A DNA stretch of 64,000 nt from Stappia sp. MMSF_3263 (GTDB taxonomy: Bacteria > Pseudomonadota > Alphaproteobacteria > Rhizobiales > Stappiaceae), in NCBI RefSeq assembly GCF_030733745.1, contig NZ_JASHIK010000004.1:205603-269602 (forward strand), read 5' to 3'. Positions 1 to 8,133 of the stretch are shown piece by piece. The translations under genes and the position numbers were made by a program. The notes under the pieces were generated by a model. It saw only the letters and a list, made by a program, of their open reading frames with translations, was not told the DNA's origin and searched no databases. Numbering within the stretch: position 1 is the stretch's first letter; each line of letters starts with the position of its first letter.

Positions 1-1113
1 CCGCTGGATGTGATGCGCATAAGCCGTCTCGCGGGTCTGGGTCACCACCTCCCGGACACAGGCCATTTGGGTGTCGGCATTCCAGTAGAACGCGGGAAGT
101 GGCCGCCTTGCGTTGAGGAAATTGTTTTCCTCGTAGCCCGGCATCTTCAGCCAGTAGATGCCGCGCACGTACTCGCGCCAGCCGATGATCTGGCGAATGA
201 AGCCCTCGGCGGAGTTGAGCGGCACCGTGCCCTCGCGCCACGCCGTCTCCGCTCGCCGGCACATGTCGAGCGGATCGAGCAGGCCGGCATTCAGGTAGGC
301 GGAAAGCGCGGAGTGATACAGGAACCGTTCCCCACTCAGCATGGCGTCCTGATACGCCCCGAAACGGGGCAGGGCGCGTTCGATAAAAAGGTCGAGGGCT
401 CGCTCCGCGTCCTGCCGCGTCACGGCAAGGTCGAACGGCTCGATCCGGCCAAATCGCTCAGGGAAAAGGCGCGCGACCATGCTGATGACGTCCTGCGTCG
501 TCGCATCCGGTTCGACCTGCAAGGGGCGCGGCATGAACAGGTCACGATCAGCCGGCTTGCGGTTCTCCGCGTCGAGGTTCCAGCGGCCTCCGGCCGGTTC
601 CCCCGCTTCCATCAGAAGCCCGGTCTTTCTGCGCATTTCGCGGTAGAAATACTCCATCCGGAACTGACGGCGCTCTCCGGCCCATTCCGAGAACTCGGCG
701 CGGGAGCAGAGAAACCGGTTGTCGTCGACGATATCCACGCGGATGGGGAAACCGGTCTGCCAATGGCGCGCCATCTCCTGAACCCGCCACTCGCCCGGTT
801 CGGTCAGGGCGACACGCGAGGCGTCGTGACGGGCCAGGGCGCGGCCGAGTTCTCCGGTGAAGGAACCGGTATTGTCCGGGTCGTCAAGCCGGACGTAATC
901 GACGTCCCAGCCGGCCTGCCGCAATGCCTCGGCATGATGACGCATGGCGGAGAAGAGGAACGCGAGCTTTTTTCTGTGATGGGCGGCATGGTTGGCTTCT
1001 TCTGCCACCTCGACCATCAGCACCCGGTCGCGCCGGCAGTCGGCATGCGCCAGAACCGACAGGTTCACACTGAGCTGATCGGCAAAAACGGGGACAATCG
1101 TGGTTTCCGGCAT
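1..1113 (-). CDS. phrB: Fe-S bacterial cryptochrome / (6-4) photolyase, C-terminus cut by window edge
   Basis: This is an FAD-dependent, light-driven DNA repair enzyme of the prokaryotic (6-4) photolyase class (FeS-BCP, like Agrobacterium PhrB). The frame opens at ATG 1113 and runs without a stop for 371 codons to the window edge; the family is about 500 residues long, so roughly the last quarter is missing. The N-terminus (MPETTIVPVFADQLSVN) matches the Rossmann start of the family. Further typical stretches are FSEWAGERRQFRMEYFYREM, the tail segment AEGFIRQIIGWREYVRGIYW, and Cys352 in the context QMACVRE, which corresponds to the first of the four cluster cysteines; the other three would lie beyond the edge. 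The opposite strand also has a long open frame here, which is a shadow. A deazaflavin-type CPD photolyase is less likely. Confidence 0.86.
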   Translation of the reverse strand, partial: MPETTIVPVFADQLSVNLSVLAHADCRRDRVLMVEVAEEANHAAHHRKKLAFLFSAMRHHAEALRQAGWDVDYVRLDDPDNTGSFTGELGRALARHDASRVALTEPGEWRVQEMARHWQTGFPIRVDIVDDNRFLCSRAEFSEWAGERRQFRMEYFYREMRRKTGLLMEAGEPAGGRWNLDAENRKPADRDLFMPRPLQVEPDATTQDVISMVARLFPERFGRIEPFDLAVTRQDAERALDLFIERALPRFGAYQDAMLSGERFLYHSALSAYLNAGLLDPLDMCRRAETAWREGTVPLNSAEGFIRQIIGWREYVRGIYWLKMPGYEENNFLNARRPLPAFYWNADTQMACVREVVTQTRETAYAHHIQR

Positions 1114-1203
1114 TGGCACCTGGTATCGAGCGGAGATCAGGTCGCACCCCGGTCGCGGGACGCCTGACATGCGATACGTGGGCGGCAAGTCGCCGGATCC
1201 AAC

Positions 1204-1236
1204 AAAAAGGGCTGCCGGCGGTGTCGCGGGCAGCCC
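1204..1236 (-). terminator. Rho-independent terminator of the GcrA-like gene
   Basis: A perfect 8-bp stem (GGGCTGCC at 1209-1216, GGCAGCCC at 1229-1236) with a 12-nt loop is followed, in the minus direction, by five T. It lies about 30 bp after the stop of the GcrA-like gene and upstream of the photolyase start. Confidence 0.75.
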
Positions 1237-1263
1237 TGGAAGCATCATGCGCCGAATACGGTA

Positions 1264-1479
1264 TCAGGCGGCGATGCGCTTTTGCTGGGCGCGGAAGGCG
1301 ATCGGGGCATTCTCCCGGTTCCGGCGGCGCTCTTCCGGGGAGATGTAGACAAGGGCGTGGTGCTCGTCGCAATAGGATGTTCCGGCATCAACCCGGTTGC
1401 GGCACGGAAAGGTGTAGTTGCCGCCCGTGCCCTCGGCCCACTTGCACTGGCCGGAGCGTGGCAGACGAAGATCGATCAT
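1264..1479 (-). CDS. Small GcrA C-terminus-like zinc-binding protein
   Basis: A 71-residue basic protein. It shows the cysteine/histidine pattern CKW...PCRNR...YCDEHH (C12, C26, C37, H40/H41), which resembles the C-terminal part of the alphaproteobacterial cell-cycle regulator GcrA (CKWP...FCG...YCxxH). It lacks the N-terminal helix-turn-helix that GcrA uses to bind DNA, so it cannot be a full GcrA. The last 25 residues are rich in Arg and Gln. It stands alone, with its own terminator downstream. The zinc-binding role is inferred from the spacing of Cys and His; the biological function is unknown. Confidence 0.6.
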   Translation of the reverse strand: MIDLRLPRSGQCKWAEGTGGNYTFPCRNRVDAGTSYCDEHHALVYISPEERRRNRENAPIAFRAQQKRIAA

Positions 1480-1744
1480 TGGTTCAGTCCTTTGGTTGAG
1501 GCGTTTGCCGACCGTGGCAAGGCCCCCGGGGTCTTCGCCGGAGCACCTGCAACCTGGACGGCGGTCGCGCGAACGCGTTCGCCAAAAAAGCCGGGCAATC
1601 CCTGCAAGGCCCCGGCATTGAATTCAGCCCCGTAATATACTTGTCACAATCGCGGAGTCCAAGCGCGGTACGGGCATGGGAGCTATGCCGATACTGCAGT
1701 GCAGCAATCGCGCGGCAACTCCGGCGGCGGGAGAACGCCAGGCG

Positions 1745-2293
1745 TCAGCGTTCCTTCTCCTCGCGCAAATTGGTCACTACGCGCCTGTTCTGGGCCTTGC
1801 ATTCCTCCTGGGCGCAGTCGCGCACCTTGCGCTCGGTTCCGTAACCCTTGGCCCAGAGCCTGCCGGGGGGCACGCCCTTGGAAACCAGGTACGCCATTGT
1901 CGCATTGGCGCGCCGGGTGGACAGGTCGCGATTAGCCGCCGCGCTGCCGGGGTCGTCGGCGAACCCCTGGATCTTCGCATACCAGCTGGAGTTGCGAATG
2001 AGCCATTCGGCCTGTTTGTCGAGGGTCATCCGGGCCGTTTCGTCGATCTCGGCCGAACCGGCGGCGAAATAGGTCCGGCGCCCGACATTGAGCATGAATG
2101 CCTCTTCGCTGCCGGGCTCCATGTTGGCGAAGCCGACGGCGGGCGCATTGGTCACGTTGGGGGTTGCGATGTTCTCCGCGGTATTGCATGCGCCGAGAAC
2201 GCCCGCGCCCAGTGTCAGGAACGCGACCGCGGCATTGCGCCGAAGGATGTGGCGGAGGGGTCTTCCCCCGATGGAAGCCGAAACGCTGGTCAC
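1745..2293 (-). CDS. OmpA/Pal-family outer-membrane lipoprotein
   Basis: A 182-residue protein with a GTG start, a basic N-terminus, a hydrophobic stretch (residues 20-34) and a lipobox VLGAC with the lipidated Cys36. From about residue 70 it carries an OmpA C-terminal peptidoglycan-binding domain: FAAGSAEID, then QGFADDPGS, NRDLSTRRANATMAYL and RLWAKGYG, in the usual order. It probably anchors the outer membrane to peptidoglycan. It follows the L,D-transpeptidase gene by 9 bp, so the two are very likely co-transcribed; L,D-transpeptidases can attach outer-membrane proteins to peptidoglycan, which makes the pairing meaningful. It is not Pal of the tol-pal operon, since no tol genes are near. 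Confidence 0.83.
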   Translation of the reverse strand: MTSVSASIGGRPLRHILRRNAAVAFLTLGAGVLGACNTAENIATPNVTNAPAVGFANMEPGSEEAFMLNVGRRTYFAAGSAEIDETARMTLDKQAEWLIRNSSWYAKIQGFADDPGSAAANRDLSTRRANATMAYLVSKGVPPGRLWAKGYGTERKVRDCAQEECKAQNRRVVTNLREEKER

Positions 2294-2302
2294 CTTGTCC
2301 CC

Positions 2303-2950
2303 TTACCCCTGCTGGCCCGCGCCAAGATGCTCCAGAACGGAAACGCGGGTTCCCACCGGGCAGCGCTGATAGAGATCGATCACGTCTTCCGGGAACATCC
2401 GGATACAGCCGGAAGAAACGTCGTTGCCGATGCTCCACGGCTCGAGTGTTCCATGGAGGCGATACCCGGTATCCTGGCCGCTGTCGTAATGGAGATAGAG
2501 TGCGCGAGGCCCCAGCGGGTTGTTGGCCGCCCCTCCCTCGACCATTTTGGGCAGGTCGGGCTGGCGCTTGCGCATTTCGGGGGGAGGGACCCAGCGTGGC
2601 CACAGTGACTTGCGACGGATCTGCGCCCGCCCGTACCACTTGAACCCTTCTCGTCCGACGCCGACGCCATAGCGCAGCGCCGTGCTGTTTTCCCAGACCC
2701 AGTAGAGAAAGTGATTGCGGGTGTCGATGACGACGGTGCCGGGCGATTCCGGTGAAAGATACTTGACCATCTGCCGTCGCCAATGCGGCTTGATCACCGA
2801 GAAATTCGTTCGCCGATAGGCAAAACCATTGTCGCTTGCCGTGCCCTGGAACCATTTTGACGATGCGATGGCTGGCAGCGGAAACGACGTGTTGGCCACG
2901 ATCGCTCCTGCGCCGACAAGCATGGCGCGCCGGGTAATATATGTCGTCAT
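2303..2950 (-). CDS. Exported L,D-transpeptidase (YkuD domain)
   Basis: This protein makes or remodels 3-3 peptidoglycan cross-links, or attaches proteins to peptidoglycan, in the periplasm. It has 215 residues when started at ATG 2950, which is preceded by a strong AGGAGG site; a longer in-frame start at 2989 lacks such a site. The N-terminus MTTYITRRAMLVGAGAIV looks like a twin-arginine-type signal peptide. The catalytic YkuD signature is intact: His166 in LHGT and Cys182 in SSGCIRM, 16 residues apart, as in the family. It forms a two-gene operon with the OmpA lipoprotein downstream. Confidence 0.9.
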   Translation of the reverse strand: MTTYITRRAMLVGAGAIVANTSFPLPAIASSKWFQGTASDNGFAYRRTNFSVIKPHWRRQMVKYLSPESPGTVVIDTRNHFLYWVWENSTALRYGVGVGREGFKWYGRAQIRRKSLWPRWVPPPEMRKRQPDLPKMVEGGAANNPLGPRALYLHYDSGQDTGYRLHGTLEPWSIGNDVSSGCIRMFPEDVIDLYQRCPVGTRVSVLEHLGAGQQG

Positions 2951-3147
2951 GCCGTCGCCTCCTCTGACGGTCATCCGCACATTTGCCATGCTGGTGACAC
3001 GTCTCGTGTCACCGCCGGCGCATATGGCTCTGTGGAAAAGGCGGCTGCTCCTCCCGTAACGCGCTGCGTCCGCAATGTTCCTCCCAAGCCCTGCCTATTA
3101 CGGTTCATCAGGGCGGAAAGGTCAATCCTCCGCAGGATTGCGCAGTT

Positions 3148-4764
3148 TCACGATGTCGGGGCGGCAACGGCGCCGGCGGCGGCAAGCGCTTCCGGAGTGT
3201 CGAGGTCGAGACGTGCGGTCTCCCCGATTTCGACATGACGCGCCGACGCGCCATGCTCCCCGATCAGGTGTCGCGCCCCGGTATCGCCTTCCAGCCGGGC
3301 GAGAGCATCGAAGAAGCTTCGGTCCCAGACAACGGGATTTCCGCGTTTCCCGCCAACACTGGCAAGGGCGATCGTGATGCCTTGCTCGGGGCTGAAAGCC
3401 TTCAGGATCGCATCGATCGCTCCGGCGTCCACGCCCGGCATGTCCGCAAGAAGGATCATCGCCGCATCGACGCCGGGGTCGAGCGCGTTGACGCCGCAGC
3501 GAATGGAACTCGCCATTCCTTCCATGTAATCCGCATTGTGGGCGAAGCGCAGATCGAGCCCGGACAGCGCGCCCTCGATCTCGGCGCGCATGTGTCCGGT
3601 CACGACCGTCAACTGCGAGAGCCGGCTGGTCAGCGCCGCTTCCGCGGCAATGCGCACCAGCGGCTTTCCGTCCATGGTTGCAAGCAGCTTGTTGATGTCT
3701 CCAGCGCGCCGGGACTGGCCGGCGGCGAGCAGAATACCCTCGATCTTTCGGGGGCGGGCGGGTGTCGGCGATGTCTCGCGCGGCTGCGGCCGGGTGCCTA
3801 TCTCCATCAGCAGACCTCCGACCCCCATGCCCGAAATGTCGGACGCGGTCACGGGGCAGTCCGCCATCAGCCGGTCCAGGACCCAGTCGAAACCGTTCTC
3901 CTTGGGACTGCGGGCGCATCCCGGAGCGCCGATGACCGGGATCCCGTCGACCTCACCGACCAGCAAGAGGTTGCCAGGGTCGACGGGCATGCCGAAGTGA
4001 ATGATCCGCCCGCCGGCCTGCTCGATCGCGGAAGGGATCACGTCATTGCCGTCGACGATTGCGGAGGCACCGAAGACGAGCACCATTTCCGCGCCATCCG
4101 CGATGCTTGACCGAATTGCCCTGGCGGTTGGTGTTGCTTCGTGCGCGACCCGCAGCTCTCCGCGCAGGCACGATCCGGAGACCGACAGCCGGGCCTCGGT
4201 AATACGCCGCGTTTTGTCGAGAACCGATGCCTTGAGGTGCGGGAGCGTGGTCGCGACAAGTCCCACCGGCCTTGGCCTAAACGGCGCGACGCGCACGGCC
4301 CCCCGGGCAAGGCCCGCAGCCTTCTCGACGAGTTCGCGCGAAACGGCAAAGGGAATGATCTTTGCCGTGGCGACCATTCGGCCACGGCTAACCCGGGCGA
4401 ACTCCGGCAGGGTGGCAAGCGTGATCGCTGGGTCGACGCGATTGACCGCGTCGATGGCCTGCCTGTCGACCACAAGCACCCCGTCGCTGGCCGCATGGAT
4501 ATTGACCCGGCCGGTAAACGGCGGGTCAAGCGTCACACCGCCGCCATCGCCCGCGTGGGCCAGAATGCCGGCGGCCTCGTCCTCGTGGCAGTCGGTGGGC
4601 TCCAGGCGCGCGACGATGACCTCCTCGACACCGGCCGCGGCAAGCCGGGCAATATCCTCGCGGGTAAGGCTGTGGCCTTTCTTGAGGGCCCCATCGGCAA
4701 GCCGCACCGTATGCGCGATGAGTGTGCCTTCGGCGTCCCGCGTGGCGACCGGGCCGAACTTCAC
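3148..4764 (-). CDS. Molybdopterin-binding / MobA-like nucleotidyltransferase fusion
   Basis: A 538-residue two-domain protein. Residues 1 to about 325 resemble the MoeA/MogA-type molybdopterin-binding fold. Residues 343-538 are a MobA/MocA-like nucleotidyltransferase, beginning GILLAAGQSRRAG..NKLL, with LADMPGV further on. Fusions of this kind make the dinucleotide form (typically cytosine) of the molybdenum cofactor used by xanthine-oxidase-family enzymes. The GTG start at 4764 overlaps the stop of the upstream XdhC gene by 4 nt (GTGA), so translation is probably coupled. CTP rather than GTP as substrate is an inference from the XdhC context. No molybdo-hydroxylase subunit lies in the window. 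Confidence 0.85.
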   Translation of the reverse strand: MKFGPVATRDAEGTLIAHTVRLADGALKKGHSLTREDIARLAAAGVEEVIVARLEPTDCHEDEAAGILAHAGDGGGVTLDPPFTGRVNIHAASDGVLVVDRQAIDAVNRVDPAITLATLPEFARVSRGRMVATAKIIPFAVSRELVEKAAGLARGAVRVAPFRPRPVGLVATTLPHLKASVLDKTRRITEARLSVSGSCLRGELRVAHEATPTARAIRSSIADGAEMVLVFGASAIVDGNDVIPSAIEQAGGRIIHFGMPVDPGNLLLVGEVDGIPVIGAPGCARSPKENGFDWVLDRLMADCPVTASDISGMGVGGLLMEIGTRPQPRETSPTPARPRKIEGILLAAGQSRRAGDINKLLATMDGKPLVRIAAEAALTSRLSQLTVVTGHMRAEIEGALSGLDLRFAHNADYMEGMASSIRCGVNALDPGVDAAMILLADMPGVDAGAIDAILKAFSPEQGITIALASVGGKRGNPVVWDRSFFDALARLEGDTGARHLIGEHGASARHVEIGETARLDLDTPEALAAAGAVAAPTS

Positions 4765-5459
4765 GAGCGGTCTCCCGGCCCTTTTCGCAAGGCGGCGATG
4801 ATATTGGCAAGAACGGCGACGGCAATTTCCGCTGGCGAGGCTGCGCCGATATCCGCGCCGATCGGTGCGTCGACAGTTTCGAACGCGTCGGGGCTCACGC
4901 CATTTGCAAGCAGGCGCTCCCTCCTTTTTCCGTGGGTTTTGCGGCTGCCGAGCGCACCGACATAGAAGCAGCCCGCTTCAAGCGCTGCGGCGATCGGAAG
5001 GTCGTCGATCTTCGGATCGTGGGTGAGCGCCGCAACGGCGGTGTAGGGATCGAGTGCAATGTCGGCAAGCACGTCCGCGGGCCAATCGGCAAGCAGCCGC
5101 GCACCAGGAAAACGCTCCGGCGTGGCAAAGGCCGTACGGGGGTCCACGATCGTCAAGTCGAAGCCGGCAAGCGTTGCCATGGGAAGCAGGGCCTGACTGA
5201 TATGCACCGCGCCGACAAGAACGACCCTTGGGGGCGGCACGCTGACGGTCAGGAAGAATGTGCCGCCGCCCCGTGTCTCCACCAGGCCGGATTTTCCGGA
5301 GCGGAACCGGCTGGCCAGTTCGTCGGCAAGCGGGTCGTCCCCGGCAAGATCTTCAGGCGTGGCAAGGCGTTGCGCGCCAGTGTCCATGTCGGTGACGAGG
5401 ATCGCGGCGCGGCGCCCGGAGCGGGCCGCGTTGAGCCTGGAAAGGAGGTCTAGGTCCAT
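4761..5459 (-). CDS. XdhC family protein, C-terminal Rossmann domain type
   Basis: A 232-residue protein of the XdhC/CoxI family, which binds molybdenum cofactor and delivers it to xanthine-oxidase-type enzymes. The C-terminal two thirds show the XdhC Rossmann domain: RVVLVGAVHISQAL, DPRTAFATPERFPGA, ALTHDPKIDDL and YVGALGSRKTHGKRRERL. The N-terminal XdhC_CoxI domain is carried by the separate neighbouring gene, so this pair is a split XdhC. Started at ATG 5459; a longer frame reaching 5594 would run into the upstream gene. Located between the small XdhC gene (68 bp upstream) and the MobA-like fusion (4-nt overlap). Confidence 0.85.
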   Translation of the reverse strand: MDLDLLSRLNAARSGRRAAILVTDMDTGAQRLATPEDLAGDDPLADELASRFRSGKSGLVETRGGGTFFLTVSVPPPRVVLVGAVHISQALLPMATLAGFDLTIVDPRTAFATPERFPGARLLADWPADVLADIALDPYTAVAALTHDPKIDDLPIAAALEAGCFYVGALGSRKTHGKRRERLLANGVSPDAFETVDAPIGADIGAASPAEIAVAVLANIIAALRKGPGDRS

Positions 5460-5527
5460 CTGTCGGAAACCCTGCTTGCGCGAGCCGTGGCTCTTCGCTG
5501 CCGGAGGCGTGTTGGCGGAAGGATATC

Positions 5528-5869
5528 TCAGCCCGCAGTTACCGGCTCCACATAGATCCGGATGCGTCCGCCGCAGGACAGGCCGACCTGCCATGCGGTC
5601 TCGTCGGCGACGCCGAACTCAAGCACCGTCGGCCGCCCGGTCTCGATCACGTCCGCCGCTTCGGCCACAACGGCGCCCTCGACGCATCCCCCCGAGACGG
5701 AGCCTTCGAAGTTTCCCTCCGAATCGATCACAAGGTGGGAGCCGACCGGGCGCGGAGCGGATCCCCACGTCTCGATTACGGTAGCCATCGCGACCCTGCG
5801 CCCGCCGGCCGCCCAGGTCTCTGCGAGCATCAGCGGGTCCGGTCCGACCGGTGTCACGTCTTCCTGCAT
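5528..5869 (-). CDS. XdhC family protein, short XdhC_CoxI domain only
   Basis: A 113-residue protein consisting almost only of the XdhC_CoxI domain: MATVIETWGSAPRPVGSHL, GSVSGGCVEGAVV and a final LSCGGRIRIYVEP. The SGGC and SCGG cysteines (the second is about 15 residues from the end) are the conserved ones of the family. It is the first gene of the three-gene operon xdhC(short)-xdhC(long)-mobA-like and presumably works with the long XdhC as one maturation unit. Started at ATG 5869; upstream in-frame starts to 6106 overlap the pckA 3' end. Confidence 0.83.
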   Translation of the reverse strand: MQEDVTPVGPDPLMLAETWAAGGRRVAMATVIETWGSAPRPVGSHLVIDSEGNFEGSVSGGCVEGAVVAEAADVIETGRPTVLEFGVADETAWQVGLSCGGRIRIYVEPVTAG

Positions 5870-5984
5870 GTCGAGCTCTCCGTTTCGGAGAGAATATAGG
5901 CAGCTGCCGCCCTCCTGCACAGGGCGCGGGCATGTGGCCTTTGGTCGGAAGCGGTTCCGGGGAAGGAAAGCAGCGTCACCAACG

Positions 5985-6013
5985 AAAAGGGCGCCCCGCT
6001 GGAACGGGACGCC
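5985..6013 (-). terminator. Rho-independent terminator of pckA
   Basis: Read on the minus strand, GGCGTCCCG and CGGGGCGCC form a 9-bp stem (one G-U pair) with a short loop, followed by CTTTTCG. It lies about 40 bp after the pckA stop codon. Confidence 0.75.
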
Positions 6014-6050
6014 TTCGTATCCGGCTCCGGACCTCGCCGGCCGGAGTTGT

Positions 6051-7664
6051 CTACTCGGCCGCCGCCTGGAACGAGGGCGCTGCCGCCAGGACCGTGCCGT
6101 CGACATGGCTTTCGAACTTGGCGAAGTTGGTCACGAACATTTCCACCAGCTTGGCGGCCTGCGCGTCATAGGCATCCTTGTCTGCCCAGGTCGAGCGCGG
6201 ATCGAGGATCGCCGGGTCGACGCCCGGAACCTCGACCGGCACGGCAAAGCCGAAATTGGCGTCCACGCGATATTCGACATCGCGCAAGGAGCCGTCCAGG
6301 GCGGCGGCGAGCAGGGTGCGGGTTGCCCGGATCGGCATGCGATAACCGGTTCCGTGCGCGCCGCTTGTCCACCCGGTGTTGACCAGCCAGCAGTCGACAT
6401 TGTGGCTGGCGATCAGCGAGCGCAGCAGATTGCCGTACTCGGACGGGTGCCGCGGCATGAAAGGCGCGCCGAAACAGGTCGAGAAGGTCGCCTGCGGTTC
6501 GGTGACGCCCTTCTCCGTACCGGCGACCTTGGCGGTGTAACCGGACAGGAAATGGTACATCGCCTGCGCCGGCGTCAGCCGCGCGATGGGGGGCAGCACG
6601 CCGAAGGCGTCGGCCGTCAGCATGATGATGTTCTTGGGATGCGGGGCGCGTCCGGTGTCGCTGGCGTTGGAGATGAAGCTGATCGGATAGGCGCAGCGCG
6701 TGTTTTCGGTCTTCGACCCGTCGTCGAAGTCGACGACGCGTGTGTTCTCGTCGAAAGCGACGTTCTCCAGCACGGTCCCGAAACGCTGGGTCGTGGCGTA
6801 GATCTCCGGCTCCGCCTCGGCCGACAACTTGATGGTCTTGGCATAACAACCGCCTTCGAAATTGAAGACGCCGTCACCACCCCAGCCATGTTCGTCATCG
6901 CCGACCAGCGTCCGCCCCGGGTCCGCGGAAAGCGTGGTCTTGCCGGTTCCCGACAGCCCGAAGAACACCGCCGTATCGCCCTCGTCCCCGACATTGGCGG
7001 AACAATGCATCGGCATCACCCGCTTTTCCGGCAGAAGGAAATTGAGAAGCGAGAAAACGGATTTTTTCATCTCGCCGGCATAGGACGTACCGGCAATGAG
7101 CACGATCTTGTTGGTGAAGTCGCAGGCGATCACGGTTTCCGTCCTGCACCCGTGACGCTTCGGATCGGCCTTGAAGCTCGGCAGGTCGATGATCGTCATT
7201 TCCGGAGCGAAATCGGCAAGCTCGGAGCGCTCCGGCCTGATCAGCAGGTTGCGAATGAAGAGTGAGTGCCATGCAAACTCGGTGAAGACGCGGACATTGA
7301 TGCGGTGGCCGGGATCGGCACCACCGTAAAGGTCCTGCATGTAGAGGGGCATGCCCCTGGCGTGCGCGGCCATGTCCGCGTGAAGCAGGGCGAACTGCTC
7401 GGCGCTCATCGCGGCGGTGTTGTCCCACCAGACGGTGTCGCGGGTCGTGTCGTCGACGACGACGAACTTGTCCTTGGGGGAACGTCCCGTATGCACGCCG
7501 GTCTCGACGACAAGTGCGCCGCCGTCGGCAACGTTTGCCTCGCCGCGACGCAGGGAGTGCTCATAGAGCGCGGGTGCCGTGAGATTGCGGTAAAGCCCGC
7601 CAAGATCCGTCAAGCCGCACATGTCCGTGCTTTTCGAGGGAAGCCCTACGCCCTGGTCCGCCAT
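6051..7664 (-). CDS. pckA: Phosphoenolpyruvate carboxykinase (ATP)
   Basis: Catalyses ATP + oxaloacetate to PEP + CO2 + ADP in the cytoplasm, the committed step of gluconeogenesis from C4 acids. At 537 residues it has the usual length for the ATP-type enzyme. Key motifs are present in order: [11 protein letters not shown], the kinase-1a P-loop [11 protein letters not shown], the kinase-2 and following stretch LVGDDEHGW, and [16 protein letters not shown]. In rhizobia the gene lies divergent to chvI-chvG, as here apart from one inserted MATE gene. The upstream region contains a perfect 14-bp palindrome that may be an operator. Confidence 0.97.
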   Translation of the reverse strand: MADQGVGLPSKSTDMCGLTDLGGLYRNLTAPALYEHSLRRGEANVADGGALVVETGVHTGRSPKDKFVVVDDTTRDTVWWDNTAAMSAEQFALLHADMAAHARGMPLYMQDLYGGADPGHRINVRVFTEFAWHSLFIRNLLIRPERSELADFAPEMTIIDLPSFKADPKRHGCRTETVIACDFTNKIVLIAGTSYAGEMKKSVFSLLNFLLPEKRVMPMHCSANVGDEGDTAVFFGLSGTGKTTLSADPGRTLVGDDEHGWGGDGVFNFEGGCYAKTIKLSAEAEPEIYATTQRFGTVLENVAFDENTRVVDFDDGSKTENTRCAYPISFISNASDTGRAPHPKNIIMLTADAFGVLPPIARLTPAQAMYHFLSGYTAKVAGTEKGVTEPQATFSTCFGAPFMPRHPSEYGNLLRSLIASHNVDCWLVNTGWTSGAHGTGYRMPIRATRTLLAAALDGSLRDVEYRVDANFGFAVPVEVPGVDPAILDPRSTWADKDAYDAQAAKLVEMFVTNFAKFESHVDGTVLAAAPSFQAAAE

Positions 7665-8133
7665 GTTTCCGAGATCCCTGTGCTGCTTTGTCGTTCGGCC
7701 GTTCTTGATCGCGTTCCCGCTGGCCGTTACGTCCGATGCCGAAGTCCTGTTTGCGCAAGATGATGCGCGTCGGTCTGCTTGGTGTCAGGCCATGTCGCGA
7801 TGGCCCTGGAGACCTATCCTCGACGCGCCCGCCGGCCAGCAATCCGATCAGGGTTGCGCCGGTCCGGCCATCTTCGTTTTTCGCACGGCGAAACTAGTGG
7901 ATGGACCGAAGATCAACAAGCGGAACAAATGCCGCAGGCAGGATGTTAAATCGATTTAATCCACGGTATTCGCGGTTATAATTATTTTTCGAGGTAAATT
8001 AATTCCACAAGCTCTGGAATAATATATGGAATACTCGTTTCATTTGGTGGGGTAAGCGGAGTGTCCGTTCGAAAATCCACCTGTCTGCGGCACTAGAGGT
8101 CGATGACGTGCACCAGCCGACGCGGCCACGGTC
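7665..8133. other. Intergenic region between divergent pckA and MATE gene
   Basis: About 470 bp without a supported gene. The pckA-proximal 250 bp are GC-rich and may be a long pckA leader. From 7946 to about 8050 the DNA becomes distinctly AT-rich (for example ataattattttt and ggaataatatatgg), as expected for a bidirectional promoter region. It contains the palindrome listed separately. Confidence 0.6.
7946..7959. promoter_or_regulatory. Perfect 14-bp palindrome TTAAATCGATTTAA, candidate operator
   Basis: The sequence equals its own reverse complement and has the central CG typical of LacI-family operators. It lies 282 bp upstream of pckA and 174 bp upstream of the MATE reading frame. In Sinorhizobium pckA is controlled by the LacI-type regulator PckR; assignment of this site to such a regulator is inference. 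Confidence 0.45.

Noticed and set aside
10..1167. Long plus-strand open frame (385 codons) at the left edge
   Set aside because: Its translation resembles no protein family, while the minus strand of the same stretch encodes a well-recognised photolyase; it is a GC-rich antisense shadow.
5562..7265. 567-codon plus-strand open frame opposite pckA and xdhC
   Set aside because: Antisense to clearly identified genes with no recognisable domains, a common artefact in GC-rich DNA.
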